From JADGHX01 sp035760965 (GTDB taxonomy: Bacteria; Pseudomonadota; Gammaproteobacteria; Steroidobacterales; Steroidobacteraceae), in NCBI GenBank assembly GCA_035760965.1, contig DASTRY010000046.1:1-55986 (forward strand): a stretch of 55,986 bases of DNA, written 5' to 3'. Below, in pieces: positions 43,966 to 52,438 of the stretch. Every line of letters starts with the position of its first letter. Within the stretch, counting starts at the first letter, position 1. The notes under the pieces are model-generated. The model did no database searches, was not told where the DNA came from, and saw only the letters and a list, made by a program, of their open reading frames with translations. The position numbers and the translations under genes are program-made.

Positions 43966-44234
43966 GGAAGGCCCAATCGTCCGACGCTATGCGTCCCCCG
44001 TAGGGGGGAAGATGCTGCCACACGAGGTCCGCGCCTTGCCTCGTGTCGCCGGGTGGCGTCGCGCCTGCCGGCCCCTCGCTGCTCGCTCGGGCTGCGCGTT
44101 CGGACTGTTGACGAGCCGGTGGGGGAATCATGCGGCCGCGGCCGCGCTGAGAAGAGCCTCCCGACTGCGCGGCGCGTGGATCGGAGCTCGACGCGGTATC
44201 GATCGGTCCGCGGAACACGCTAGACTTCGCGCAC

Positions 44235-44310
44235 GCGCCCGTAGCTCAGCGAATAGAGCATCGGTCTTCGGAACCGAGGGTCGGGGGTTTGAATCCCTCC
44301 GGGCGCGCCA
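44235..44310 (+). tRNA. tRNA-Arg (anticodon UCG)
   Basis: A complete 76-base cloverleaf with encoded CCA. The acceptor stem is GCGCCCG/CGGGCGC, the anticodon stem TCGGT/ACCGA encloses CTTCGGA (anticodon TCG, codon CGA), and the T stem is GGGGG/CCCTC. The Arg identity base A20 is present. Two normally invariant bases are changed: position 19 is A instead of G, and position 56 is T instead of C, so the D-loop/T-loop pair would be A-U. The 3' end probably served as attachment site for the adjacent island. Confidence 0.92.
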
Positions 44311-44329
44311 TCCTCCGCCTTCGCCACCA

Positions 44330-44774
44330 AGCGCTTACGCATTCCCGGTGTGACGGGAGCGGATAGACTCATTGCGCGCGTGCAACTCAGGTGTGCCATG
44401 CAAGTCTTGCACGTGAGCAGCATTCCACGCCGCCGCCGCAGGCGCTCCGGCAGCACGCTGACGGGCCGCCCTCCAGCGCGGCGAGCGCCCCGGCGAACGG
44501 CTTCGGGCGAGCTTGGCGTAGCGCATGGTCTGCTTGATGTCCCGGCGCCCGAGCCACTTCATCACGACGTACAGGTCTACGCCCCACCGCACAGACGCGA
44601 CGCGCACGTGTGCCGCAGGATGTGCAGCGCCAACGACTTAGCATCCATCTGGTGGGCCGCCTTCCGCCGCAGCCAAGTGATTGTGGAGATTTGCGGGAGT
44701 CGCCGTCGCAAGCCAGCTCCCCATGGCGTATTCCGCTGGTCCTCCGTCATTGTCGAACCAGTCAAGGTCCCCAC
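44330..44774 (-). pseudogene. Tyrosine recombinase (integrase) remnant next to tRNA-Arg
   Basis: The C-terminal catalytic part of a phage/island integrase, split across frames. One frame gives KSLALHILRHTCASRL (the HxxR box); a second, shifted within the next ~20 bases, gives RWGVDLYVVMKWLGRRDIKQTMRYAKLA, which includes the second conserved region and the catalytic Tyr. A third frame continues PEAVRRGARRAGG. At least two frameshifts and the lack of the N-terminal domain make it inactive. Its 3' end points at the tRNA 3' end, the usual arrangement for an island integrated in a tRNA gene. Confidence 0.78.
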
Positions 44775-44783
44775 ACTCTCCAG

Positions 44784-47700
44784 CTATTGTTCATTACGCG
44801 CATAATCCCTCACCCAACACAGCGTATTAACGAGCGCCATGTCTTCAGGCGATCGGCACGGAATCGTAAGTAGCGCCGGATTGGCGACAACGATCGCCAG
44901 ACTGCGCGCACGAGAGATCGCCACGTTCAGCCGGTTCTTGCTGTACAGGAAGTCCATGAACCGCGGGAGATAGTCGCCGCTGGAGGTCGTCATCGAGACG
45001 ATCACTACCTCGGCCTCCTGGCCCTGGAATTTATCCACCGTGCCCACGCGGGCTCCGGGAGGCAGTGCACGTTTCAACCGATTCACCTGTACGTTATACG
45101 GTGCAACGATCAGGATGTTATCGAGCTTGATGGGATGCTCGACTCCCTTCTTATCCCGGTATCGCTGCGTAAGCAGGTTTGCGACCAGCTCGCGGATGAT
45201 TTCGGCTTCCTCGGCGCTCGATTGAGAACACGCATCGTGCTGCGCCTCCAAGAAGCGGATGCCAGAGGGCCGCAGCGCCGGATGCGCGTGATGGTCGAGC
45301 ACCAGAACCTGGCTGGCATTGTGTGCCTCGGGTTCGAGACGGCCGTCGTACACTGCATCGGAGATGAGGCGGCACACATCCGGATGCATGCGCCACGTGG
45401 TCGAGAGAAAGATGCCGCGATCTGGGGAAATTGTGGCCTGCCCCTCCAGCAGATACTCGAGTGACGAGTCTCCCGACGAGCCAGGGTGCACGCCCTGAAT
45501 CGGCTGCCCAAGCTGCATCTGGTCGCCGAGCAGGACGATGTTCCGCGCGCTCGTTCCCATCGCGATCGCGTTCGCCAGACTGACCTGCCCCGCTTCATCC
45601 ACGAAGAGGAAGTCGATGTCCTGCTCGAAGGCCGGGCGCGAAAAGAGCCAGGCAGTCCCAGCCACAAGCTGCTCGCCACCCCCTTCAATCGACGGGTTGT
45701 CGAACACGTCCTGAATGAACTTGCCGTTGAGACAATCCTCGTCGTCGCTGCACTTCTTCGCGCCGTGAAACGAGAACCCCTGCTTCTCCGCGACCTTCTC
45801 GACTTCGGCGAGCAGGTTGTTGATCGCTTTATGGCTGTTCGAAGTGACGCCGACCCGAAAACCACGGCGCATGAGCTCGACGATCGCGTGCGACCCTGTG
45901 TAGGTCTTGCCCGCTCCAGGTGGCCCCTGAATGAAAAGATAGCTGCCGTCGAGTTTCGAAATGGCATCTGCGACGCGCTCAGTCGTTAGTTCACTGGCCG
46001 GCACTATCGGCTGGCCGGGTTGCACTCCGGTCAGCCTCGGTACGTCACGGCGCAGAATGGCTTCGCATGCGCGGTACTTCTGAGATCCGGCAATCAGACT
46101 GTCGGCGAACCGAAACAGCGCCTCGCGAATCACGTCAGTTCCGATCGGACGGCCCGGTCCGAGCGCTATGAAATCCGCCAGCGGCCCCCTCGCTACCGCC
46201 CGGCGAACTCGGACCAAGCGTCGATCCTCATCGAGATCCAACCGACCCAAATCCTCTAGCGTGCTGACCAGCGTAATCGACGAGCCAGATCTCAACTTCG
46301 TTTCCTGCTCGGGATATTCATAAGTCCAGATTCGCGATCGCTTATCCGGAACCGGTTCGCTGACTCGACGCAAGCCCGCCAGACACTCGGCGTCCTCCAG
46401 CAACTCTTCCTCCGTCATCTCCTGGCGGGCGAACATCTTCCAGTACACGGGTTTGTCTGCGCGTCGGTGGAAATCCAGCAAGAAGAACGTCAGTTCACGA
46501 ACCCGTTCATCCGGCGTCCACGCATCCCGTTCCGCTGGCAGGCTATCGACCAATGCTTTCCGATACGGGATGAGCCGTTGCTCCGCTTCCGTCAACTCGC
46601 CTGCGGAGACCTTCGCTGCGTCGTCCGCGAGCGCATCGTTCGCCCATATAGTTGTCGCCGGGCGCAACTTCAGGAGCCACTCGCGCAACTCGAATGTCGA
46701 ACGCACGTCATCGAAGTTGTACGTCTCGATATCCTTCAGCAGCTGCGGGTCAGCGGTTTCTTTCCAGCGCTCGTAATAAACGATGCTCGCGCCGGCGTTC
46801 GTCACTTCTGCCGTGCGCTTGTCCAGGTAGAACCGCTCGATGTTCTTAATCGAATAGGAAGGCTCCGATACGCGAATCCCCTCGCGGACCACTTTGTACA
46901 GGTCGACGAGCTTGTGACGTCGCAGGAGGTTATCCAGCTCCGCCTCGCGCGTTCCATGCAATGACATCAGACGCTTCAGCGCGGTCGGCTCGTAGTGCGC
47001 ATAGTGATAGATATGAGCGTCCGGGTACTCGTTGAGACGCGCGATCGCGAAATCCATGAACTGCTCGAAGGCCGTCTTTTCTTCCGCTCGCGAATGCGCC
47101 CAAAAGGCCCGGAACTGCGGCGTGCCCGCTTCGAAGAAGTAGACCCCGAACAGATACTCGAGACCGCCGTCCTCGTACGGGTCGCCCTCCATGTCGAAGA
47201 ACATGTCGCCCTTGTCGGGTCGCGGCAGGCGAGCGAAACCGCGTAGGTCAGCGCCGGTCTCGAGCAGCTCCACTTTTGGCTCACCGGTAGTTCGAGCCTC
47301 CACCTGCAATCGCGCCTGATTGCGTATCCGCGAGAGCGTCTCCGGATTGACCTTCGGAATCATCGTGTCCGGGTCGAGCTGCCCCAGCGCCTGCATGGTT
47401 GAAACGCCTGCCGCCTGGAGTCTCCGCGTCTGAATCTTCGTGATATTGGCGACCTGGCACAGATGATCGTCCGCAACGCGGCGCTCCTCGCAAATGAGCC
47501 GCCATTTGCATAGATCGCAGTAGTCACAAGGGTCCGGATAAGTGGCCGCCGCAGCACCGCTGAGCCGCTCTTCAAACCGGCGGCGAACCTGTGCTACGTA
47601 GCGCGCATAGTCTCGGTAGCGGTAGTTGAGCTCAGAAAGGTCTCCGAGGACGACATGCATCATGGTCGGTTCTGTGGCCTGCGCCTCTGCGAGACACTCG

Positions 47701-48152
47701 GAATATGCAGCGAGCTGAACGATGAACTTCTTTTTCGCGGAGCGTGCAAGCTTCGTGTCTACCACTTCGTAACTGTGCATTCCGAAGGCGGACGCATGCT
47801 CGACACGGCGCAGAAAATCGGGATAGCCGATGAGAGCGCCGGATCGCAAAGCCCCCTGGTATATCACCTCCGCGCCTTGGCGCATCGCCTCGATGGTGGC
47901 GCCAATGCGTTCATCCGCGGGCTTTACGTTCGATAGATCAATGAACGTTCTGTGGCGCTCCCGCAGTTGCGTGACGTACCTGTGCTCATGAGCAAGCCCC
48001 TTCTCGTGCAGCAAGGCGGACTCGTCATCGGCTGGGGCGCGCGGAAGCGGCGTCTCCAAATCGATCAGGTCCAAAGTTGTCGAGTGCTCGCACTCGAGGA
48101 ACGAGACCAGATCGGAAGCCGAATAGGTGACTCCGTTGCTCGACTTGTACAT
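44784..48152 (-). CDS. Cas4/RecB-like nuclease - RNase H-like - SF1 helicase protein (TM0106 family)
   Basis: A 1122-residue nucleic-acid processing enzyme. Residues ~1-240 resemble the TM0106/Cas4 RecB-like nuclease with the DxK motif VVDTKLA near 130 and a cysteine cluster CDYCDLCKWRLIC near 213 that may hold an iron-sulfur site. Residues ~310-500 form an RNase H/DEDD-type domain (FFDMEGDPYEDGG, HYEPTALKRL, YNFDDVRST). Residues ~740-1110 form a Dna2/UPF1-like SF1 helicase: GPPGAGKT, VDEAGQ, GDQMQLGQP, TVDKFQGQEAEVV and NVAISRAR. It has its own promoter with an operator palindrome shared with rmuC. It lies 9 bases from the integrase remnant. The role is probably end processing or defence; the family has no well-defined function that I know. 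Confidence 0.85.
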   Translation of the reverse strand: MYKSSNGVTYSASDLVSFLECEHSTTLDLIDLETPLPRAPADDESALLHEKGLAHEHRYVTQLRERHRTFIDLSNVKPADERIGATIEAMRQGAEVIYQGALRSGALIGYPDFLRRVEHASAFGMHSYEVVDTKLARSAKKKFIVQLAAYSECLAEAQATEPTMMHVVLGDLSELNYRYRDYARYVAQVRRRFEERLSGAAAATYPDPCDYCDLCKWRLICEERRVADDHLCQVANITKIQTRRLQAAGVSTMQALGQLDPDTMIPKVNPETLSRIRNQARLQVEARTTGEPKVELLETGADLRGFARLPRPDKGDMFFDMEGDPYEDGGLEYLFGVYFFEAGTPQFRAFWAHSRAEEKTAFEQFMDFAIARLNEYPDAHIYHYAHYEPTALKRLMSLHGTREAELDNLLRRHKLVDLYKVVREGIRVSEPSYSIKNIERFYLDKRTAEVTNAGASIVYYERWKETADPQLLKDIETYNFDDVRSTFELREWLLKLRPATTIWANDALADDAAKVSAGELTEAEQRLIPYRKALVDSLPAERDAWTPDERVRELTFFLLDFHRRADKPVYWKMFARQEMTEEELLEDAECLAGLRRVSEPVPDKRSRIWTYEYPEQETKLRSGSSITLVSTLEDLGRLDLDEDRRLVRVRRAVARGPLADFIALGPGRPIGTDVIREALFRFADSLIAGSQKYRACEAILRRDVPRLTGVQPGQPIVPASELTTERVADAISKLDGSYLFIQGPPGAGKTYTGSHAIVELMRRGFRVGVTSNSHKAINNLLAEVEKVAEKQGFSFHGAKKCSDDEDCLNGKFIQDVFDNPSIEGGGEQLVAGTAWLFSRPAFEQDIDFLFVDEAGQVSLANAIAMGTSARNIVLLGDQMQLGQPIQGVHPGSSGDSSLEYLLEGQATISPDRGIFLSTTWRMHPDVCRLISDAVYDGRLEPEAHNASQVLVLDHHAHPALRPSGIRFLEAQHDACSQSSAEEAEIIRELVANLLTQRYRDKKGVEHPIKLDNILIVAPYNVQVNRLKRALPPGARVGTVDKFQGQEAEVVIVSMTTSSGDYLPRFMDFLYSKNRLNVAISRARSLAIVVANPALLTIPCRSPEDMALVNTLCWVRDYARNEQ

Positions 48153-48183
48153 ACGCCCCCTGCAAATGCGGCTGTTTTCTGTA

Positions 48184-48219
48184 GTTGTAGCGGCGTGCGG
48201 TGTCAGAACGTGACACCGG
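48184..48219 (-). promoter_or_regulatory. Shared promoter/operator module, copy A (helicase-nuclease gene)
   Basis: Reading the minus strand from CCGG at 48219: the perfect 6-base dyad GTGTCA-CGTTC-TGACAC, nine bases, then TACAAC as a -10-like box, 31 bases above the gene start. Copy B upstream of rmuC aligns without gaps. The dyad covers the expected -35 position, so it probably binds a repressor or activator common to both genes. Confidence 0.65.
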
Positions 48220-48425
48220 GTTCATTCACCTGAAGCGGCGTCCGCCTCATTTGAAGCACTGGCCATCGCTCGCTTCAGCTTCCCGGCACCTGTGTCGGCC
48301 CGTCGAATTGTGTCCATTGCCGGTTCGCGGGCGTCGAGAGCAGTACCAGACGAATGCCCGTCAGGCGAAGCGTCTTCCCGGCCCCGACGTCGTCGGGTAC
48401 CGGGGCAGGTTCGCGGTCGCCGCAA

Positions 48426-50210
48426 CTAGACGGCGCTGGCCAACTCATCGGGTGGCTGAGGCAGACTTGGCGCTTGGTCCTCCACCAAGTCATCCTCGCC
48501 AGAGGCGCTATCCAGCGCCGTTTCCACAAGGCTCATTGGCAAGGACTTGCTCGGCTTCACACCGAGCCTCTTCAGCATCTCCGCCTGCCGAATGACGTTC
48601 CCCTTGTTCTTGCTGAGCTTGTCGCGGGCGTCATTGAAGCTGTCTTGTGCCTGCCGCAACCGGTCGCCAACCTTCTCGAGATCGACGACGAACGCGTGCA
48701 AGCGGTCGTAGAGCTCAGCCCCGCGTTTCGCGATCTCTTGCGCATTTCGGCTCTGCGCTTCCTGTCGCCAGAGATGGGCGACGGTGCGCACGACAAACAT
48801 CAGTGTCGAGGGGCTAACGAGCAACACGTTGCGGTTCCACGCCTCCATGAACAGATCTCGGTCGTGAGTAACGGCCAGCATGAACGCCGGCTCGATCGGG
48901 ATGAACATCAAGACGAAGTCAAGTGACTTAAGCTGATACAGCGACTGATAGTTTTTTTCCGACAGACCCTTGATATGCGTGCGCACCGACGCGATGTGCC
49001 TCGCAATCGCGGCAGCTCGATCCTCGTCATGCTCCGCTGAAACGGACTCTTCGTAAGCGAGGAGCGAGACTTTTGAATCGACAACCAGGTTCCGGTTCTC
49101 TGGCAGTCTGATCACGACATCCGGCTGCGCCCTTGATCCATCCTCTCGTGTATGACTTGCCTGAGTCTCGTATTCCTCGCCTTTGCGAAGTCCCGAGGAC
49201 TCCAGTACGCGTTCGAGCACGAGTTCGCCGTAGTTACCTTGAGCCTTGTTCGATCCCTTCAACGCTTGCGTCAGGTTCTTGGCATCCTGGCTCAGGGATT
49301 GATTCAGCGCCATGAGCTGACGCACCTGCTCGCTGAGCGCGCTGCGATCTCTCGTCTCCCTGACGTACACGTCCTCCACCTTGGACTGGAATTCGGTGAG
49401 CTTCGACTTAAGGGGATCCAGGAGCTGCCCCAGATTCGTTTGATTCTGCTCTGCAAAACGTTTGCTCTTCTCCTCGAGAATGTCATTGGCGAGCGATCTG
49501 AACTGATCTGTGAGCGCCTGTTTGGCTTCGTTCAGAAGCTGCAGCTTCTCGGCTGCCTGTTGCCGCTCGGCCTCCAGACGCGTCGTCAGGTCCGCCTTCT
49601 CAACCGACAATTGGGCGACCGCATTCTGAGCCGCCGTTAATTGGTTTCGCGAGTTCTCTAGCTCGACCCGCATCGAGCTGTTCAAGTCGCGCTCCGCTTT
49701 GAGCTCCGCGGAAACGCTGCCGAATGACTCCTTCAGCGAGGCGAGCTCGCGACTGGAATTGGAGTTCGCTTCCTCGAGCTGTTTGATCCGATTTTCCAGG
49801 GGGATAACCCTGGACGCTTCAGACGCCAGCGTGGCCTGACGCTCCTTTGCCGCAGTTAGCTCGTGGGCACAGCTCGAAAGCTGTTCCTCGGCTTTCGTGA
49901 GCTGCTGCCGAACATTGGCCAGCTGTTCTTCGGTCGATTGCAGGAGCCGGCTCTTTTCGGCCTCTGTTCTCGAAAGTTCGAGAACTTCGCTCTCCCGTCC
50001 CTGATCTTTTGCGATCAGGTCAGTGAGCCGCGCCTCGAGCTCCGGCAACCTGCTTGCGCGCTCGCGCATCGCCGCGAGCTCAATCGCCAATTCGGATCTA
50101 GCCTTCTCGACTTCAATTCCCTGCCGCGCACGTGAAAGCACACGGCCCAAGGCCGCTCCGGCGATGAATACGAATACGAGAACACCAAATGCTGTGAGAT
50201 TGAATTCCAA
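48426..50210 (-). CDS. rmuC: DNA recombination protein RmuC
   Basis: An inner-membrane-anchored, coiled-coil nuclease-fold protein thought to limit recombination at inverted repeats. From the TTG at 50210 (GAGGG upstream) it has 594 residues, longer than the ~475 of E. coli RmuC because of extra coiled coil (~30-260). One N-terminal membrane helix (LTAFGVLVFVFIAGAALGRVL) is followed by the coil. The C-terminal RmuC domain then has GNYGELVLERVLESSGL, AQPDVVIRLPENRNLVVDSKVS (PD-(D/E)XK-like acidic residues and Lys), FVLMFIPIEPAF and VSPSTLMFVVRTVAHLWRQE. It carries its own promoter with the same operator as the helicase-nuclease gene, suggesting recruitment to the island module rather than a housekeeping copy. 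Confidence 0.88.
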   Translation of the reverse strand: MEFNLTAFGVLVFVFIAGAALGRVLSRARQGIEVEKARSELAIELAAMRERASRLPELEARLTDLIAKDQGRESEVLELSRTEAEKSRLLQSTEEQLANVRQQLTKAEEQLSSCAHELTAAKERQATLASEASRVIPLENRIKQLEEANSNSSRELASLKESFGSVSAELKAERDLNSSMRVELENSRNQLTAAQNAVAQLSVEKADLTTRLEAERQQAAEKLQLLNEAKQALTDQFRSLANDILEEKSKRFAEQNQTNLGQLLDPLKSKLTEFQSKVEDVYVRETRDRSALSEQVRQLMALNQSLSQDAKNLTQALKGSNKAQGNYGELVLERVLESSGLRKGEEYETQASHTREDGSRAQPDVVIRLPENRNLVVDSKVSLLAYEESVSAEHDEDRAAAIARHIASVRTHIKGLSEKNYQSLYQLKSLDFVLMFIPIEPAFMLAVTHDRDLFMEAWNRNVLLVSPSTLMFVVRTVAHLWRQEAQSRNAQEIAKRGAELYDRLHAFVVDLEKVGDRLRQAQDSFNDARDKLSKNKGNVIRQAEMLKRLGVKPSKSLPMSLVETALDSASGEDDLVEDQAPSLPQPPDELASAV

Positions 50211-50253
50211 GGCCGTTCCCTCAAGTGCCTGCCGACTGCAGCTCTTGGATGTC

Positions 50254-50289
50254 GTTATAAGTGCTGACAGTCTCAAAACGTGAGACCGG
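50254..50289 (-). promoter_or_regulatory. Shared promoter/operator module, copy B (rmuC)
   Basis: Minus strand from CCGG at 50289: dyad GTCTCA-CGTTT-TGAGAC, nine bases, then TATAAC, 44 bases above the rmuC TTG. The distance from CCGG to the -10 box is identical to copy A, and the base change in one dyad arm is matched in the other. A further half site CCGGTCTCA occurs on the same strand at about 50395-50403. The 260 bases between here and the next gene hold no convincing gene. Confidence 0.65.
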
Positions 50290-50547
50290 ATGTCGCCCCT
50301 TAGCTAGGCACGCGCAGCGGCGACCGCGACCAATTATGTACAAATGCATACCGCGCAAGTTGGTTGAAGTCGCTGTGCTATGCAGTGAAGTTGCTGAGAC
50401 CGGTGTGCCTTCCCTAGCAGGGACATCGGCGGGTATTTGATCATGCGCGAACTCATATCGATGCCTCACACCACACGCCGTCACGTCTATTATCAGAGCT
50501 CATTCAAGTGTATCTGCGTTCAAAACGGCAAATTAAAAGCCAGCTAC

Positions 50548-51309
50548 CTACCTGCAGGAATTCAATCTGCGCCGGAAAGACGCCCACGGTCCGCGACGAC
50601 ACCCCTCGAGCTTCTCTGACAGCTGCGCTCGAGTCCTTTCGTCAAGGCCCTGCAGGATCTCGGTCGACGCGCCGCCCGCAATGCAAGTTGGATAGAACTC
50701 AACAGGATAGTAGCTGTCGGTTGCAAGTTGCCGAAGCTGCTCCTCCATAGGAAGCGCGGCAAGCCTCCGTAGGAATTCAGTCCGAACTACGGTCTTCCTG
50801 TCGCGCGCGGCGCGCAACCTCTGCTCAGAACGAATTCGTTTTCGTTCATCTGCCGCCAATTCCCTTACTTTCTGACTCTGCATCGCGAGTGCTTGCCTCT
50901 CGTGATCTTGCTTGAGCCATCGCCTGTATCCCGACAACGAATGCGCGGCGCATCGCGCCGTGCCGAATGGCACCCACCGATTGCGTGTTCGTTGTCGAAT
51001 CCACTCGGGCAACATCTCGGCGAGGTCCGGAGAACGCTCGGCTAGCTCTCGAAACGTCCAAATCACAGCGCTAACAGACCCCGCTGCCCAACCAGGGCAG
51101 AATGCTTCGGCAATGGTTAGCCCCTTGATTAGCAGCACCAGATCGCACTCGGCCAGGGCATATGTAGCGGATGACCATTCTTCTGGCCGGAGACGATTGA
51201 GCGAGCCGAGGCCCCTCAAGGCATTCAAGTACGGTGATCGAGCTTCCTCATCCTCGTCCGCAACTCGTCCCAGCCCAATCAGAAGCGTAAGATTGTCTGC
51301 GGCGATCAT
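50548..51309 (-). CDS. Island protein of unknown function
   Basis: A 253-residue protein I cannot assign. The N-terminal ~110 residues look globular and helical (NLTLLIGLGRVADEDEEARSPYLNALRGLG; CDLVLLIKGLTIAEAFCPGWAAGSVSAVIWTFRELAER). A basic, probably coiled middle (~130-185, RYRRWLKQDHERQALAMQSQ-like and RSEQRLRAARDRKTVV) leads to a C-terminal segment with two Cys. No membrane helix or known catalytic motif is seen. It lies 117 bases after the exonuclease in the same direction and may share its transcript. The position among nuclease and helicase genes suggests a DNA-related or regulatory partner, without proof. Confidence 0.65.
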   Translation of the reverse strand: MIAADNLTLLIGLGRVADEDEEARSPYLNALRGLGSLNRLRPEEWSSATYALAECDLVLLIKGLTIAEAFCPGWAAGSVSAVIWTFRELAERSPDLAEMLPEWIRQRTRNRWVPFGTARCAAHSLSGYRRWLKQDHERQALAMQSQKVRELAADERKRIRSEQRLRAARDRKTVVRTEFLRRLAALPMEEQLRQLATDSYYPVEFYPTCIAGGASTEILQGLDERTRAQLSEKLEGCRRGPWASFRRRLNSCR

Positions 51310-51426
51310 TCGGAGGTTCTTCCCATGAGTTCAGGCATATGAATCTGTACTGAGTGCATCGGCACCAGCGCGCATTGGAACTAGAAATTCTGAAGTCGGC
51401 TCTGCACCCGTGCCCTCGAAGTCGCC

Positions 51427-52419
51427 TCATGCCCCCGGCGCCCAGCCCAAGCGACCGAACGTCGCATGCAGCTCCACGAGTGAAGCGACTTCACGAGACG
51501 ACACTGCATCGTCTTCCGCATACTCTCGCAGACAATCGCCGAACACGCGGGCGTGCACGGCGCGGATCTCTTCGGGCCTCAAGGAAAGCGACACCTGCAT
51601 GCGCTCGAGCCCGTCGCGCTCCGCGGGTGTCACCGTCCCATCGGAAAGCGCATCAACTACAGCGTGCCAGTACGCGCGCACACGAGTGCGAGAATCGTGA
51701 TTGATCGCATTTGAAGCACCGGTTACCGGAGAAACAATCGGAGCAAACCTAGGTTTGTGAGCAGTCCCGCTCGTACGTCCACCAATTGAGATGAAGTCGG
51801 CGCGTGAATACGGGCTTTGATCGAGCGTGCTGAGATACTTATGTGTGCCGGCTTGCCTCAGATCATCGAGAGTTCTCAAGCCACGATCTTCTGCGCACGC
51901 CACGTAGTACTGCCACATATGCGCACATGCCAGCGCGTCCTCTACTGCCCGATGCGTTCCTGCGCGCAGCCCATGTTGGCTGCATGCATCGTCCAAGCTG
52001 CATCTTTTGCCTAGGCCGATCAGTGGCCTCAGCCACATGAGGCAGACGTGGGGCGGAAGCCTGAGATTGCGCGCCAGTCTGGCGACTTGGGACTCTGCCG
52101 CAAGGAAGCTCATATCGAAGCTGGCGTTGTAAGCGCCGACCAGACATCCTTCCAGAGCCAGAACGAGATCCCCAATCAACTCGGAGAATCTTGGGGCTCC
52201 GAGAACGTCCTCATCCGAAATGCCGTGAATGCTCGTGCATAGCACCGGCCCATCCGGATCGACCAGCGAATCCAAGACGACTTCCGGTTTGCGCCCGGGC
52301 AGCGCGCGAACGACCGCGATCTCAACAACCCGCGCCCCTCCTTTGGGAGACAGCCCCGTGGTTTCGAAGTCGATGACCGCAAGTGGCACCTCCCGCAGAG
52401 GTCGCGCGTCCAATGTCAT
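51427..52419 (-). CDS. DnaQ-like 3'-5' exonuclease with C-terminal TerB-like helical domain
   Basis: A 330-residue protein. The N-terminal ~175 residues are a DEDDh exonuclease with all catalytic acids: VIDFETTGLSPKGG near 15, IHGISDEDV, the GAYNASFDMSFLAAE Asp near 100 and the HRAVEDA His/Asp near 155. Residues ~180-240 are a linker, and ~245-330 (DALSDGTVTPAERDGLERMQVSLSLRPEEI) resemble a TerB-like all-helical domain with an acidic loop. ATG 52419 has GGGAGG upstream and lies 19 bases after the large helicase stop, so the two are co-expressed. Such exonucleases accompany repair or anti-phage helicases; the exact substrate is unknown. Confidence 0.85.
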   Translation of the reverse strand: MTLDARPLREVPLAVIDFETTGLSPKGGARVVEIAVVRALPGRKPEVVLDSLVDPDGPVLCTSIHGISDEDVLGAPRFSELIGDLVLALEGCLVGAYNASFDMSFLAAESQVARLARNLRLPPHVCLMWLRPLIGLGKRCSLDDACSQHGLRAGTHRAVEDALACAHMWQYYVACAEDRGLRTLDDLRQAGTHKYLSTLDQSPYSRADFISIGGRTSGTAHKPRFAPIVSPVTGASNAINHDSRTRVRAYWHAVVDALSDGTVTPAERDGLERMQVSLSLRPEEIRAVHARVFGDCLREYAEDDAVSSREVASLVELHATFGRLGWAPGA

Positions 52420-52438
52420 GAATCCTCCCTTCCCTACG

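Noticed and set aside
43990..44012. GC-only hairpin CCCCCGTAGGGGG above the hydrolase gene
   Set aside because: A terminator was considered, but there is no T-run and it lies upstream of a gene start, so no function can be claimed.
44220..44456. Open frame on the minus strand ending GGIQTPDPRFRRPMLYSLSYGR
   Set aside because: It is the antisense translation of the tRNA-Arg gene, a well-known false protein; only its upstream part may be an integrase remnant.
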